This document shows positions 43,440 through 55,243 of a stretch of 59,216 nt of DNA, in pieces. How positions within the stretch are numbered: the stretch's first letter is position 1; every line of letters begins with the position of its first letter. Source of the stretch: Butyrivibrio sp. (GTDB lineage Bacteria > Bacillota > Clostridia > Lachnospirales > Lachnospiraceae); the NCBI GenBank assembly GCA_017446685.1, contig JAFSQI010000125.1:1-59216 (forward strand), written 5' to 3'. Position numbers and translations under genes: made by a program. The notes beneath the pieces were generated by a model. That model ran no database searches, was not told the DNA's origin, and saw nothing but the letters and a program-made list of their open reading frames with translations.

Positions 43440-43849
43440 TCAAGCCATAAAAAGCCATAAAATAAGCGATAATTTTATTAATATTTTTTTAAAAAAAATT
43501 GCAACAATATGTGGTGCTTTAAAAAGTTATCCACATCAAAATGTTGATTTTGTGGATAACGTGTTGATTAATACTATTTCGTATTTTTTATCCACATTTG
43601 TTTCATTTTTTGTGGATAACTTGGTATATAATTGGTTGATAATTAATTAAAAATCCACCAACCAAGCGAAAAAAAACTGTAGATTAATAAAAGTGGAAAA
43701 AATAAGATTTTTCCACATCGCTATTTTTCAATATGTTTTTTTTTTCGAACAAAAAAAGTTTTCCACATATCCACAATAGTTTGATATTTAAAAGCAATTA
43801 TTATAAAATAGTTAAAGTCTAAAATTATGCCTTGCTGGGGAGTTATTTA
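43440..43849 (+). other. oriC: Chromosome replication origin, upstream DnaA-box cluster
   Basis: Four perfect 9-mer DnaA boxes are present: TTATCCACA at 43527-43535 and 43588-43596, and its complement at 43551-43559 and 43611-43619. They alternate in orientation. Near-consensus boxes lie at 43709-43717, 43759-43767 (TTTTCCACA) and 43767-43775 (ATATCCACA). The region between rpmH and dnaA is A/T-rich and has no gene. A small reading frame across it (43432-43650) is coincidental. Confidence 0.93.
43781..43809 (+). promoter_or_regulatory. Probable dnaA promoter
   Basis: TTGATA (43781-43786), 17 bases, TAAAAT (43804-43809). It directly follows the DnaA boxes, consistent with autoregulation by DnaA. 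Confidence 0.6.
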
Positions 43850-45250
43850 ATGCAATCATCAAATGAAATCACAAATTTATTAAAAACAAACTGGGAAAAT
43901 ATCAAGAAGCAAATACGAGTTGAATCAGGAATTACAGATATTTCCTACAGAACATGGATTGATCCGCTTACTATATATAAGGTAGAAAGTAATACAGTTT
44001 TTATTCTTATTCCACAGGATAATCCTGTAGCTCTACAATATATAAGTAAGAACTATCTGGATTTCTTTAAGGTTACAATATCTGAGTTTTTGGAAGAAAT
44101 GGTAGAAATTTCTTTTACCTTAAACAAAGATATTATTAATAATGAAGAAACAGATAAAAATGTTTCAGAAAATAATGATCAAACCCACTTTACGAACGGC
44201 ATAAACAATGATCATTCAAATCTTAATCCAAAATACAGATTTGATACTTTCGTAGTTGGAAGCAACAACAAGTTTGCTCATTCAGCTTCACTGGCTGTTG
44301 CTGAATCACCGGGAATATCATACAATCCTCTATTCTTATATGGCGGACCGGGACTTGGAAAAACTCACCTTATGCATTCAATTGGTCATTTTGTAATGGA
44401 ACATGATCATACTGCCAAGGTTTTATATGTAACATCGGAGCAGTTTACCAATGAAGTTATTGAATCTATCCGAAGTGGTAAAGCTGAAAGTATGTCAAAA
44501 CTTCGAGAAAAATATAGAACAGTCGATGTTCTGATGGTCGATGACGTACAGTTTATTATAGGAAAAGAATCAACACAGGAAGAATTTTTCCATACATTCA
44601 ACGAATTACATCAGGCCGGAAAACAAATTATATTATCATCAGATAAACCGCCAAAAGAAATGGAAACTCTCGAAGAAAGATTCCGATCAAGATTCGAAAT
44701 GGGACTTATAGCAGATATTCAGTCTCCAGATTATGAAACAAGAATGGCAATTCTTCGTAAAAATGCAGAAAATTACGGCAAAAAAATTGACGACGAAGTA
44801 ATTAATTACATTGCTACAAATATCAAATCAAATATTCGAGAACTTGAGGGAGCTTATAACAAAATTATTGCATATTCAAGACTTAATAATGTAGATATTA
44901 CTCTTGAAAATGCAATGGAAGCACTTAAAGACATAATCTATCCGGACAAGTCCAAAGTTATTACTCCTCAACTCATAATAGATACAGTTTGTGAACACTA
45001 TGGTACAAAAAAGGAAGACATTTTCTCCAAAAAGAGAAATGCAGAAATTGTTCTTCCAAGACAGGTCATAATGTATCTTTGTCGCGAACATACAGATGCT
45101 TCACTTGAAGAAATCGGAAAACTACTTGGTAAAAAAGATCACACAACTGTAATGAGTGGCATCAAAAGAATTAAGAAACAGATTTCTATTGATGATGAAC
45201 TCAATAAGAACCTTGACATAATAATGAAGAAATTAAATCCCTCATTATAA
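43850..45250 (+). CDS. dnaA: Chromosomal replication initiator protein DnaA
   Basis: This 466-residue AAA+ initiator has domain I (1-85), a variable acidic linker (about 90-125), an ATPase core with Walker A GGPGLGKTH (165-173) and Walker B MVDDVQF, and a C-terminal domain IV whose CREHTDASLEEIGKLLGKKDHTTV helix-turn-helix recognises DnaA boxes. The ATG at 43850 follows GGGGAG; a TTG six codons earlier is less likely. DnaA boxes lie on both sides of the gene. Confidence 0.98.
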   Translation: MQSSNEITNLLKTNWENIKKQIRVESGITDISYRTWIDPLTIYKVESNTVFILIPQDNPVALQYISKNYLDFFKVTISEFLEEMVEISFTLNKDIINNEETDKNVSENNDQTHFTNGINNDHSNLNPKYRFDTFVVGSNNKFAHSASLAVAESPGISYNPLFLYGGPGLGKTHLMHSIGHFVMEHDHTAKVLYVTSEQFTNEVIESIRSGKAESMSKLREKYRTVDVLMVDDVQFIIGKESTQEEFFHTFNELHQAGKQIILSSDKPPKEMETLEERFRSRFEMGLIADIQSPDYETRMAILRKNAENYGKKIDDEVINYIATNIKSNIRELEGAYNKIIAYSRLNNVDITLENAMEALKDIIYPDKSKVITPQLIIDTVCEHYGTKKEDIFSKKRNAEIVLPRQVIMYLCREHTDASLEEIGKLLGKKDHTTVMSGIKRIKKQISIDDELNKNLDIIMKKLNPSL

Positions 45251-45569
45251 TGAATAATTCACAAAATGATAAAAGTTATCCACAAAAAGTGGATAACTTT
45301 CTTGATAACTTGTGATTAATATGTTATCTGATGTTAATTGCAAGTGGATAAAAATATTTATGCCCCATTTGTTAAAATTTGGCTTGTATATAACTTTTTG
45401 GTTTTCGACATGAAATTTTTAGTTTTCAACAATCAATAATTTGTAAAAAAGCCGCATAGATTGTATAATGAAATGGGTTTTACACAAATCAACAGCTATT
45501 ACTAAGAATTTTATTATTTATTAATAAATATTTTATAGTTTTTGGCAGACGAAGGGAGTATGTGGTTAG
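45251..45569 (+). other. Second oriC module between dnaA and dnaN
   Basis: A palindrome GTTATCCAC-AAAAA-GTGGATAAC just after dnaA contains a perfect DnaA box (45276-45284) and a one-mismatch box in reverse (45288-45296). A further AGTGGATAA is at 45343-45351. An A/T-only tract follows (about 45508-45545) and is a good candidate for the unwinding element. The palindrome could also stop dnaA transcription. Confidence 0.8.
45441..45469 (+). promoter_or_regulatory. Promoter of dnaN
   Basis: TTGTAA (45441-45446), 17 bases, perfect TATAAT (45464-45469), about 100 bases before the dnaN start. Confidence 0.7.
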
Positions 45570-46679
45570 ATGAAATTTGTTTGCTCTAAATCTAATCTGG
45601 TAAACGGATTACAAATTGTATCAAAAGCAGTACCTTCTAAAACTACAATGTCAATATTGGAATGTATACTTATTGATGCTACAGAAGGAATTATTAAATT
45701 TATTGCCAATGATATGGAACTTGGTATACAAACTATAGTAGATGGAAGTATTGTTGAAAGAGGTTTTATTGCACTGGATGCAAAAATATTTTTTGATATT
45801 ATAAGAAAACTCCCAGACAATGATGTTACAATCGAATCCGATTCTAACAGTAAAGTTACTATTAGTTGTGAAAAAGCAAAATTTAATCTTATTGGCAGAA
45901 AAGGTGATGACTTTACTTATTTGCCAACAATAGATAGAATTAACGGAGTATCAGTTTCTCAATATACTTTGAAAACAGTAATACAACAGACTATTTTCTC
46001 CATAGCAATTAATGATGCAAATAAGATGATGTGCGGAGAATTATTAGAAGTTGATAATGATAATCTAAAGCTTGTATCACTTGATGGACATAGAATATCT
46101 ATAAGAAGAGTGAAACTTGCAGAAAATTATCCCTACAGAAAAGTTATTGTTCCAGGTAAAACACTTGGTGAAATTAGTAAAATTTTAAGTGATAGTACCG
46201 AAAAAAATGTAAGTATTTATTTTACAGACAAACATGTTTTGTTTGAGTTTGATAATACTACTGTTGTATCCAGACTTATTGAAGGCGAATATTTCAGTAT
46301 TGATCAAATGCTTTCAAGTGATTATGAAACAAAGATCAATATTAACAGAAAAGAATTTCTTGATTGTATAGATAGAGCTACTCTTCTTGTAAAAGAGGGA
46401 GATAAAAAACCTGTTATAGTTTCAATTACAGATACTCAGATTGAATTAAAGATTAATTCTGCAATTGGAAGTATGGATGAAGTAATTGATATTGAAAAGC
46501 AAGGCAAAGATCTTATGATTGGTTTCAATCCTAAGTTTTTAATTGATGCCCTGAGAGCAATTGAAGATGAAACAGTTGATATATATCTTGTAAACCCGAA
46601 AGCTCCATGTTTTATGAGGGATAAGGATTCAACATATACATATCTTGTTCTCCCTGTTAACTTTACAACAGTTGATTGA
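45570..46679 (+). CDS. dnaN: DNA polymerase III sliding clamp (beta)
   Basis: This 369-residue clamp has three repeated DNA-clamp folds. MKFVCSKSNLVNGLQIVSKAVPSK, MSILECILI in the first fold and the C-terminal YTYLVLPVNF are family hallmarks. GAAGGGAG precedes the start. It begins a dnaN-rlbA-recF-gyrB run with short gaps. Confidence 0.98.
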   Translation: MKFVCSKSNLVNGLQIVSKAVPSKTTMSILECILIDATEGIIKFIANDMELGIQTIVDGSIVERGFIALDAKIFFDIIRKLPDNDVTIESDSNSKVTISCEKAKFNLIGRKGDDFTYLPTIDRINGVSVSQYTLKTVIQQTIFSIAINDANKMMCGELLEVDNDNLKLVSLDGHRISIRRVKLAENYPYRKVIVPGKTLGEISKILSDSTEKNVSIYFTDKHVLFEFDNTTVVSRLIEGEYFSIDQMLSSDYETKININRKEFLDCIDRATLLVKEGDKKPVIVSITDTQIELKINSAIGSMDEVIDIEKQGKDLMIGFNPKFLIDALRAIEDETVDIYLVNPKAPCFMRDKDSTYTYLVLPVNFTTVD

Positions 46680-46704
46680 TCAAACTTTGAAAATTGGAAA
46701 AGCA

Positions 46705-46920
46705 ATGGAAATAATACATTTAAGAGAAAACGATGAATTTATAAAACTTGGACAGGCTCTAAAAAAAGCAGGTCTTGAAGGGTCCGGTGTTGATGCCAAA
46801 ATGGATATACAAGCCGGACTTGTAAAAGTCAACGGTCAGGTTGAAGAAAGACGCGGACGTAAATTGTACGAAGGTGATGTCTTTGAGTATGATGGCACAC
46901 AGGTAAAAATAGAAAAATGA
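46705..46920 (+). CDS. rlbA: S4-domain protein RlbA/YaaA
   Basis: This 71-residue RNA-binding protein is made of one S4 domain (FIKLGQALKKAGLEGSGVDAK, VNGQVEERRGRKLYEGD). It is conserved between dnaN and recF in Firmicutes and linked to ribosome assembly in B. subtilis. The ATG at 46705 follows GGAAAAG; a longer frame to 46645 would overlap dnaN. Its last 4 bases overlap the recF start (ATGA). Confidence 0.93.
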   Translation: MEIIHLRENDEFIKLGQALKKAGLEGSGVDAKMDIQAGLVKVNGQVEERRGRKLYEGDVFEYDGTQVKIEK

Positions 46921-48035
46921 TAATTAAGTCATTGGAACTTGCTGATTTCAGGAATTATGAGAATTTAAAAATTGATTTCAGCAATGGAACAAACATACTT
47001 TACGGAGATAACGCTCAAGGAAAAACAAATATTCTTGAAGCGATATTTTTGTCGGCAACAACCAAATCACATAAAGGCAGTAAGGACAAAGAAGTAATAA
47101 GATTTGGAAAAGAAGAAGCTCATGTTAGAACTATTCTTGAAAAAGATGGTGCAGAATATCGTGTAGATATGCATCTAAGAAAGAGTAAATCAAAGGGAAT
47201 TGCTATAGATGGTCAAAAAATAAAAAGAGCTTCTGACCTGATTGGAAGGTTAAATGTAGTTTTTTTCTCTCCTGAGGATCTTAGTATAATAAAAAATGGT
47301 CCATCTGAAAGACGCAGATTCATGGATATGGAGTTGTGTCAATTGGATCAGATATATCTGAATAGTCTTACTAAGTACAATAAACTTATTGTTGAAAGAA
47401 ACAAAGTTCTAAAGGATCTATATGAACATCCTGAAAATAGCGTACTTTTAGATGTTCAAGATAAGCAGCTATGCGAATATGGATCTGTCATAATCAAGAC
47501 TAGAGAAAAATTCATCAGAGATCTTAATGAAATTATAAGACCTATTCATGAAAAACTGACGGGAGGAAAAGAAGTCCTGTCAATTTACTATGAGCCAAAT
47601 GCCCCTTTTGATGAATTAGAAAAAAAAATAAAGTTTGCAAGACAAAAGGATAGTTTCGCAAAACAAACAACGGTCGGTCCTCATAAGGATGATTTTTCTT
47701 TTGTTGTTCAAAAGAGAAAAAATGAAAATGGCGAACTTGATGAGAAAATCGACATTAGAAAATTCGGTTCTCAAGGACAACAAAGAACGGCATCATTGTC
47801 TTTGAAATTGTCAGAAATAGAGATTGTAAAGAAAGCAAAAAAGGAAAATCCGGTACTTTTGTTAGATGATGTATTATCTGAACTTGATAGTAACAGGCAG
47901 AATTATCTGTTAAATACTATAGGTGATATCCAGACAATTATTACATGCACCGGACTTGATGAATTTGTAAACAATAGATTTGCAATAGATAAACTGTTCA
48001 AGGTAACTGATGGAACAGTAAGTAGTGAAAACTAA
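46917..48035 (+). CDS. recF: DNA replication and repair protein RecF
   Basis: This 372-residue SMC-like ATPase loads RecA at gaps. Walker A GDNAQGKT is at 30-37, the signature FGSQGQQRTASLSLKLSE lies near residue 283, and Walker B PVLLLDDVLSELD follows. Length is normal. It overlaps rlbA by 4 bases and is followed after 18 bases by gyrB. Confidence 0.97.
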   Translation: MIIKSLELADFRNYENLKIDFSNGTNILYGDNAQGKTNILEAIFLSATTKSHKGSKDKEVIRFGKEEAHVRTILEKDGAEYRVDMHLRKSKSKGIAIDGQKIKRASDLIGRLNVVFFSPEDLSIIKNGPSERRRFMDMELCQLDQIYLNSLTKYNKLIVERNKVLKDLYEHPENSVLLDVQDKQLCEYGSVIIKTREKFIRDLNEIIRPIHEKLTGGKEVLSIYYEPNAPFDELEKKIKFARQKDSFAKQTTVGPHKDDFSFVVQKRKNENGELDEKIDIRKFGSQGQQRTASLSLKLSEIEIVKKAKKENPVLLLDDVLSELDSNRQNYLLNTIGDIQTIITCTGLDEFVNNRFAIDKLFKVTDGTVSSEN

Positions 48036-48044
48036 TTAGATTAG

Positions 48045-49994
<1,950 letters not shown>

Positions 49995-50090
49995 TAAATT
50001 TTGGCGTATAAAAAACTTCAAGGGCTGATTAGATTTTTAAGTATAAGAAAAAGCATTTATAATATACATGCTTGGAAAAGGTAAAAGATA

Positions 50091-52667
50091 ATGGCAGATA
50101 ATAACAATAACAACAACGGAATGGAAGATGATGTTTTTGACAAGACAACCGTTGACAGAATAAAAGAGGTTGATCTTCAGAAAACAATGGAGTCTGATTA
50201 TATAGACTACGCTATGAGTGTTATTGCATCTCGAGCACTTCCGGATGTTAGAGATGGTCTTAAACCGGTTCAAAGAAGAATACTTTATTCCATGATAGAA
50301 CTTAACAATGGACCGGATAAGCCACATCGTAAATGCGCACGTATCGTCGGTGATACCATGGGTAAATATCATCCACATGGTGACAGTTCAATATATGGTG
50401 CATTGGTAAACATGGCACAGCCATGGTCTATGAGATATTGTCTTGTTGATGGACATGGAAATTTTGGATCAGTTGATGGTGATGGTGCTGCTGCTATGAG
50501 ATATACAGAGGCTAGACTCACCAAAATTTCTATGGAGATGATTGCTGACATCAACAAGGATACTGTTGATTTTGTACCAAACTTTGATGAGACAGAAAAA
50601 GAGCCATCTATCCTTCCAAGCAGATACCCTAACCTTTTGGTCAACGGAACAACCGGTATAGCTGTAGGTATGGCAACTAATATTCCACCCCACAACTTAA
50701 GAGAAGTTGTAAATGCTGTTGTTAAGATGATTGATAACAGAGTTTTAGAAGACAGAGAGACAGACATTGAAGAAATATTGCCAATCATAAAAGCTCCTGA
50801 TTTTCCTACAGGTGGAATAATTCTTGGAACAAGAGGTGCTGAAGAAGCTTACAGAACAGGACGTGGTAAGGTAATTGTTAGGGCTGTTACAAATATTGAA
50901 CCTATGCAGAATGGTAAGAACAGGATTGTTGTAACTGAGCTGCCATACCTTGTAAATAAAGCAAATATGATTTCAAAGATTGCAGAGCTTGTGAAGCTCA
51001 AGAAACTTGATGGAATCACTGCTCTTCGCGATGAGTCTGATAGAGAAGGTATGCGTGTAGTTATTGAGCTTAGAAATGATGTAAATCCAAATATCATGCT
51101 CAATAAACTTTATAAGCATACGCAGATGCAGGATTCTTTTGGAATTATCATGCTTGCTCTTGTTAACAATGAGCCTAAAGTGCTTAGTATTACAGAGATG
51201 CTCAAGCATTACATTGCTCATCAGGAAGAAGTTGTTACCAGAAGAACAAAATATGATCTTAACAAAGCAGAAGAAAGAAATCATATCTTAGAGGGATTGC
51301 TGATTGCTCTTGATAATATTGATGAAGTTATCAGAATAATCAGAGGAAGTGACACCGTAGCTATTGCTAAAGAGCAATTGATGGGGCGTTTTGGTTTATC
51401 CGATCTTCAGGCTCAGGCTATTGTAGATATGAGACTCCGTACTCTGACAGGTTTGGAAAGAGATAAACTTGAGCAGGAGCACGCTGAACTACTTAAGAAA
51501 ATTGAGGAGTTAAAAGCAATTCTGGCAGATAGAAAAATTCTTCTTGGAGTTATCAGAACTGAAATAAGTGAAATAGCCAATAAATATGGTGATGAGAGAA
51601 AATCTCAGATTGGACATGATGATTCTGATATAGATACAGAGGATCTTATTCCAAATGTTAATACTGTTATCGCAATGACAAATCTCGGATATATCAAGAG
51701 AATGTCAATTGATAACTTTAAAGCACAAAACCGTGGAGGTAAAGGAATTAAGGGTATTACCACAATTGAAAATGACTTTGTGGAAGATATTCTTATGACA
51801 ACTACCCATAACTATATAATGTTCTTTACAAATACCGGACGTGTTTACAGATTAAAAGCATATCAGATTCCGGAGGCTTCAAGAACATCAAGAGGTATGG
51901 CAATTGTAAATCTTTTGCAACTCGCTCCCGGAGAAAAGATTTCTGCAATGATTCCTGTAAAGGGATTTGATGATGAAAGTAAGAGTCTTTTCATGGTTAC
52001 AAAGAAAGGTACAGTAAAAAAGACTCCTATTACTGAGTTTTCAAATGTAAGAAAATCAGGTCTTATTGCGATTGTACTTAGAGATGATGATGAACTGATT
52101 GAAGTTAAAACAGTTTCCAAAGATTCAGAAATATTCCTTGTAACAAAGAATGGAATGTGTATTCATTTTGATGAAGAGGACGTTCGTTTTACAGGTAGAT
52201 CTTCAATTGGTGTACGCGGAATGATGCTTGACGATACTGATGAAATCGTTGGAATGCAGCTTAATACACAGGGAAATTCTCTTTTGATAGTTTCTGAAAA
52301 AGGTTATGGAAAGAGAACTACACTTGATGAGTTTAGTAGTCAGTTCAGAGGCGGTAAAGGCGTAAAGTGTTATAAGATAACTGAAAAGACCGGAAATGTT
52401 GTAGGAGTTAAGGCGGTTAATGATGATAATGAGATCTTAATGATTACAAACGCCGGAGTGGTTATTCAACTTAGAATGGATGAGATTACAATCCATGGTA
52501 GAGTTACTTCAGGTGTTAAGATGATAAATCTTGATAAGGGAGTAACTGTAGCTAAGATTGCAAAAGTAAGAGAAAAAATTTCTGATGGTGACAAAGATAT
52601 AGATAATATCGATGATATTCCTGAAGAAATTGAAGAGAGTAATGAAATAAAAGAAGACGAAGAATAA
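50091..52667 (+). CDS. gyrA: DNA gyrase subunit A
   Basis: This 858-residue protein has the breakage-reunion domain with catalytic Tyr138 ([10 protein letters not shown]) and a C-terminal beta-pinwheel with the GyrA box QNRGGKG, needed for DNA wrapping, followed by an acidic tail. The start ATG has AAAAGG upstream. An Asn-rich N-terminal run (NNNNNN) precedes the core. At the quinolone-determining region the sequence is HGDSSIYG, so a Gly stands where E. coli has Asp87. Confidence 0.98.
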   Translation: MADNNNNNNGMEDDVFDKTTVDRIKEVDLQKTMESDYIDYAMSVIASRALPDVRDGLKPVQRRILYSMIELNNGPDKPHRKCARIVGDTMGKYHPHGDSSIYGALVNMAQPWSMRYCLVDGHGNFGSVDGDGAAAMRYTEARLTKISMEMIADINKDTVDFVPNFDETEKEPSILPSRYPNLLVNGTTGIAVGMATNIPPHNLREVVNAVVKMIDNRVLEDRETDIEEILPIIKAPDFPTGGIILGTRGAEEAYRTGRGKVIVRAVTNIEPMQNGKNRIVVTELPYLVNKANMISKIAELVKLKKLDGITALRDESDREGMRVVIELRNDVNPNIMLNKLYKHTQMQDSFGIIMLALVNNEPKVLSITEMLKHYIAHQEEVVTRRTKYDLNKAEERNHILEGLLIALDNIDEVIRIIRGSDTVAIAKEQLMGRFGLSDLQAQAIVDMRLRTLTGLERDKLEQEHAELLKKIEELKAILADRKILLGVIRTEISEIANKYGDERKSQIGHDDSDIDTEDLIPNVNTVIAMTNLGYIKRMSIDNFKAQNRGGKGIKGITTIENDFVEDILMTTTHNYIMFFTNTGRVYRLKAYQIPEASRTSRGMAIVNLLQLAPGEKISAMIPVKGFDDESKSLFMVTKKGTVKKTPITEFSNVRKSGLIAIVLRDDDELIEVKTVSKDSEIFLVTKNGMCIHFDEEDVRFTGRSSIGVRGMMLDDTDEIVGMQLNTQGNSLLIVSEKGYGKRTTLDEFSSQFRGGKGVKCYKITEKTGNVVGVKAVNDDNEILMITNAGVVIQLRMDEITIHGRVTSGVKMINLDKGVTVAKIAKVREKISDGDKDIDNIDDIPEEIEESNEIKEDEE

Positions 52668-52689
52668 TAACAGTTACAGTTCGGATTTA

Positions 52690-52714
52690 AAATGCGCAGT
52701 TTACTGCGCATTTC
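52690..52714 (+). repeat. Short GCGCA hairpin after gyrA, copy 2
   Basis: AAATGCGCAG-TTTA-CTGCGCATTT is a perfect 10-bp stem, followed by CATAAGAA. A close copy lies at 6680-6711 (GAAATGCGCA...TGCGCATTTC, then GTGAGAA). It has no T-run but sits where a gyrA terminator is expected. Confidence 0.65.
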
Positions 52715-52782
52715 ATAAGAAAAAACGAAAAAGAAACTAAATTATAACTGCAGCAGAGATATTTCAGAGGAATGAGGGGCCA

Positions 52783-54225
52783 ATGAACATCGGACTGTTA
52801 GTGTCAGAACTTGAGGATAAAGAAGTTAAGAAAATATGTATTGGGGCAAAACAGGCAGCTAATGACAGGCAAATAAATCTTGTCATTATGCCTGGAGGAT
52901 ATCTTATTTCAGAGCAGGAAGAAGATGATCCATTTAGTTATCAATATTCTGCTTTATTTGATTATGCAAATAGTGAAGAATTTGATGCGTTAATAATTGA
53001 CATAGACAGAATTGGGAAAACTGCAACAATACTAAAAAAAGAGGCTTTTCTTAATAAATTTTCTGAGATTCCTGTGCTCACTTTAACTGAACAGGAAGGT
53101 TATATGAGCATAAATCAGATTGAAACTGATCATGATCAGTTTGAACAGATTGGATATGAAGCTGTTTATGATGCATTTTATTATGTATCTGAAAATAAGC
53201 TCCCATCTCCAGCCCCAGTTCAGAAATGTTCATATATTGAAAATGACAGTCTACAGGCTATAAAAGTTTTATCAGATATAGGTTACAAACTTTTAAACAG
53301 AAAATATCAGTCTGAAAAAGCTTATTCTGAATTTATAAAAATTGCCTCATCCTATGAAATTAAGAATTGTGGCATATATATTTACGATAAAAAAGTTCGA
53401 AATAATATAAAATATTGGTGGAACAAGCCTGAAGAAATAACTGTAAAAGGTTATATGAAAAATGGCATTATCGTAAATGAAGATCAAAGTATAAGTACTG
53501 GAAAAATAATATCTTCATTTGTGGGAAAAAATAATAAAGTTTTAATTGCGGGAAATATTTTTGTTGGTGAAAGTCAGCTAGGTATTTTTATAACTGATTT
53601 TATTAATAGTGTGCTAACTGATTATTTCTTTAAAAACATTGTTAGTATACTTACGGGTGTTGCAAGAGTTTCTTATCTTGAGAAAGAACTTAGAAAAACT
53701 AATGAAGAGCTTTATGAAGTACAGGAGGAGTTAGCAAGGGATGATTCGGTGCTTGATCATATTGGTGATCAAGACTATTTGACAGGTGGTTTAAACAGGC
53801 GAGGTTTCTTTGCTAAAGCCTATGATCTTTTAAAAGAAAACTTTGGACCTGGTCGTGTAGCGATTGTTGCTTATATACACATGGAATCCTTGAAAGGAAT
53901 AAACCAGATGTTTGGGCATGAAGAAGGTGACCGTGCTGTAAAGAAAGTATCAGGAATTCTAGAAGAGGTGTTTGAAGGTTGCATTTACGGAAGAATACGT
54001 GGAGATGAGTTTGCAGTAATAGATATTACAAACGAAGATGGAAAGGCTGACTTTTTCAGAGAACAAATGTCAGAACAAAATGCTAATCTTCTATCTGAAT
54101 CAACAAGATACATAAATCATCTTCAATACTCAATTTGTGAATTTGGCTATGACAAAAATCTTTCTTTGCGTGAGATGCTAAAAGAAACAGATGAAAACTT
54201 GCAGCGGATAAAAAGTAATAAGTAA
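52783..54225 (+). CDS. GGDEF-type protein with LacI-like sensor and degenerate active site
   Basis: This 480-residue soluble protein has an N-terminal periplasmic-binding/LacI-like ligand fold (about 1-145, MNIGLLVSELEDKEV), a middle domain (150-290, possibly GAF-like), a coiled coil (about 296-320) and a C-terminal GGDEF-like domain (about 325-480). The latter keeps YLTGGLNRRGF and GHEEGD, but the signature is RGDEF (406-410) and the first metal-binding Asp of the DxD segment is replaced (AYIHMESLKGIN). Cyclase activity is therefore doubtful; it may bind GTP or act as an effector. It follows gyrA after 115 bases. Confidence 0.85.
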   Translation: MNIGLLVSELEDKEVKKICIGAKQAANDRQINLVIMPGGYLISEQEEDDPFSYQYSALFDYANSEEFDALIIDIDRIGKTATILKKEAFLNKFSEIPVLTLTEQEGYMSINQIETDHDQFEQIGYEAVYDAFYYVSENKLPSPAPVQKCSYIENDSLQAIKVLSDIGYKLLNRKYQSEKAYSEFIKIASSYEIKNCGIYIYDKKVRNNIKYWWNKPEEITVKGYMKNGIIVNEDQSISTGKIISSFVGKNNKVLIAGNIFVGESQLGIFITDFINSVLTDYFFKNIVSILTGVARVSYLEKELRKTNEELYEVQEELARDDSVLDHIGDQDYLTGGLNRRGFFAKAYDLLKENFGPGRVAIVAYIHMESLKGINQMFGHEEGDRAVKKVSGILEEVFEGCIYGRIRGDEFAVIDITNEDGKADFFREQMSEQNANLLSESTRYINHLQYSICEFGYDKNLSLREMLKETDENLQRIKSNK

Positions 54226-54297
54226 AAAAATGCTCATCTAAAGGTGTGCTTGTGAGCAAATGAAATGAGCTTTGAAAGTTAAAGCTTTCAAATAAAG

Positions 54298-54394
54298 GGG
54301 CTGTCACTATTATGATATGATACCTTAAAAGTAGGTAGATTAAATATCCAAATACAACTTTGGAGGTATCATATCATCATAAAGCGACAGCCTT
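54298..54394. repeat. MITE-like fold-back element and terminator
   Basis: Terminal inverted repeats of about 30 bases pair GGCTGTCACTATTATGATA with TCATCATAAAGCGACAGCC and share TGATATGATACCT. A 40-base centre separates them. The right end runs into eight T residues, so the element should also end transcription from the GGDEF gene, and on the minus strand from trpA. No transposase is present. Confidence 0.75.
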
Positions 54395-54435
54395 TTTTTT
54401 AAAACATTATATAGAAAAAATTTTCAAATAAATAA

Positions 54436-55203
54436 TCACATTGCTTCTTTCATGCTATGTACATAGTCTTCAATATATTTTGGAGCATTTTTACCATGTT
54501 TTTCAAGTAGCTTTATAATTGCAGAACCTACAATTGCACCGTCAGAGATAGATGAATATTTTGCAGCCTGTTCCGGAGTTGAGATTCCGAAGCCTATAGC
54601 ACATGGGATATCAGTGTTTTTTCTAACCAGACTTACCATAGAATCAAGATCAGTAGTGATATTACTTCTTGTTCCAGTTACACCAAGACTTGAAACAATA
54701 TAAAGAAATCCTTTGGCTTCTTTTGAAATCATTGCAATTCTATTTTCAGAAGTAGGTGCAATTAGAGAAATAAGATCAATATCATAATTATCGCAGATAC
54801 CACTAAATTCCTCTTTTTCTTCAAAAGGTAGGTCAGGAAGAATAAGACCATCGATACCAATTTCTTTGCATTTTCCTATAAAAAGTTCGGAACCATAAGA
54901 ATACACAACATTTGCATAGGTCATAAATACCATAGGTACAGAAACGAACTTTCTGAGTTCAACAACAAAATCGAAAATCTTGTCAGTTGTTACGCCACCA
55001 TTTAAAGCTCTGAGATTTGCTCCCTGTATTACAGGACCTTCAGCGGTTGGATCTGAAAAAGGAATTCCAAGTTCAATAAGGTCAGCCCCACCTTTAACTG
55101 CAGCTATTACAGCTTCTTTTGTTGTTTCAAGATCAGGATCACCACAGGTTATAAATGCTATAAATGCTTTTCCATTTTCAAAAGCTTTTTTAATATTGCT
55201 CAT
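54436..55203 (-). CDS. trpA: Tryptophan synthase alpha chain
   Basis: This 255-residue TIM barrel cleaves indole-3-glycerol phosphate to indole. ELGIPFSDPTAEGPVIQ holds the catalytic Glu and Asp, and GFGISTPEQAAKYSSISDGAIVGSAI is the phosphate site. The start at 55203 is chosen because AAAGGA precedes it; the frame extends five codons upstream. It is the last gene of the trp operon, 40 bases after trpB. Confidence 0.97.
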   Translation of the reverse strand: MSNIKKAFENGKAFIAFITCGDPDLETTKEAVIAAVKGGADLIELGIPFSDPTAEGPVIQGANLRALNGGVTTDKIFDFVVELRKFVSVPMVFMTYANVVYSYGSELFIGKCKEIGIDGLILPDLPFEEKEEFSGICDNYDIDLISLIAPTSENRIAMISKEAKGFLYIVSSLGVTGTRSNITTDLDSMVSLVRKNTDIPCAIGFGISTPEQAAKYSSISDGAIVGSAIIKLLEKHGKNAPKYIEDYVHSMKEAM

Positions 55204-55243
55204 AAACAATCCTTTCATAAAAAATCAAATTGTTAGAATTTTT

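Noticed and set aside
43432-43650. 72-codon plus-strand frame in the origin
   Set aside because: It runs across the DnaA boxes, overlaps the rpmH promoter and has no ribosome binding site.
50037-53000. Multiple minus-strand frames across gyrA
   Set aside because: They are antisense shadows; gyrA is unambiguous.
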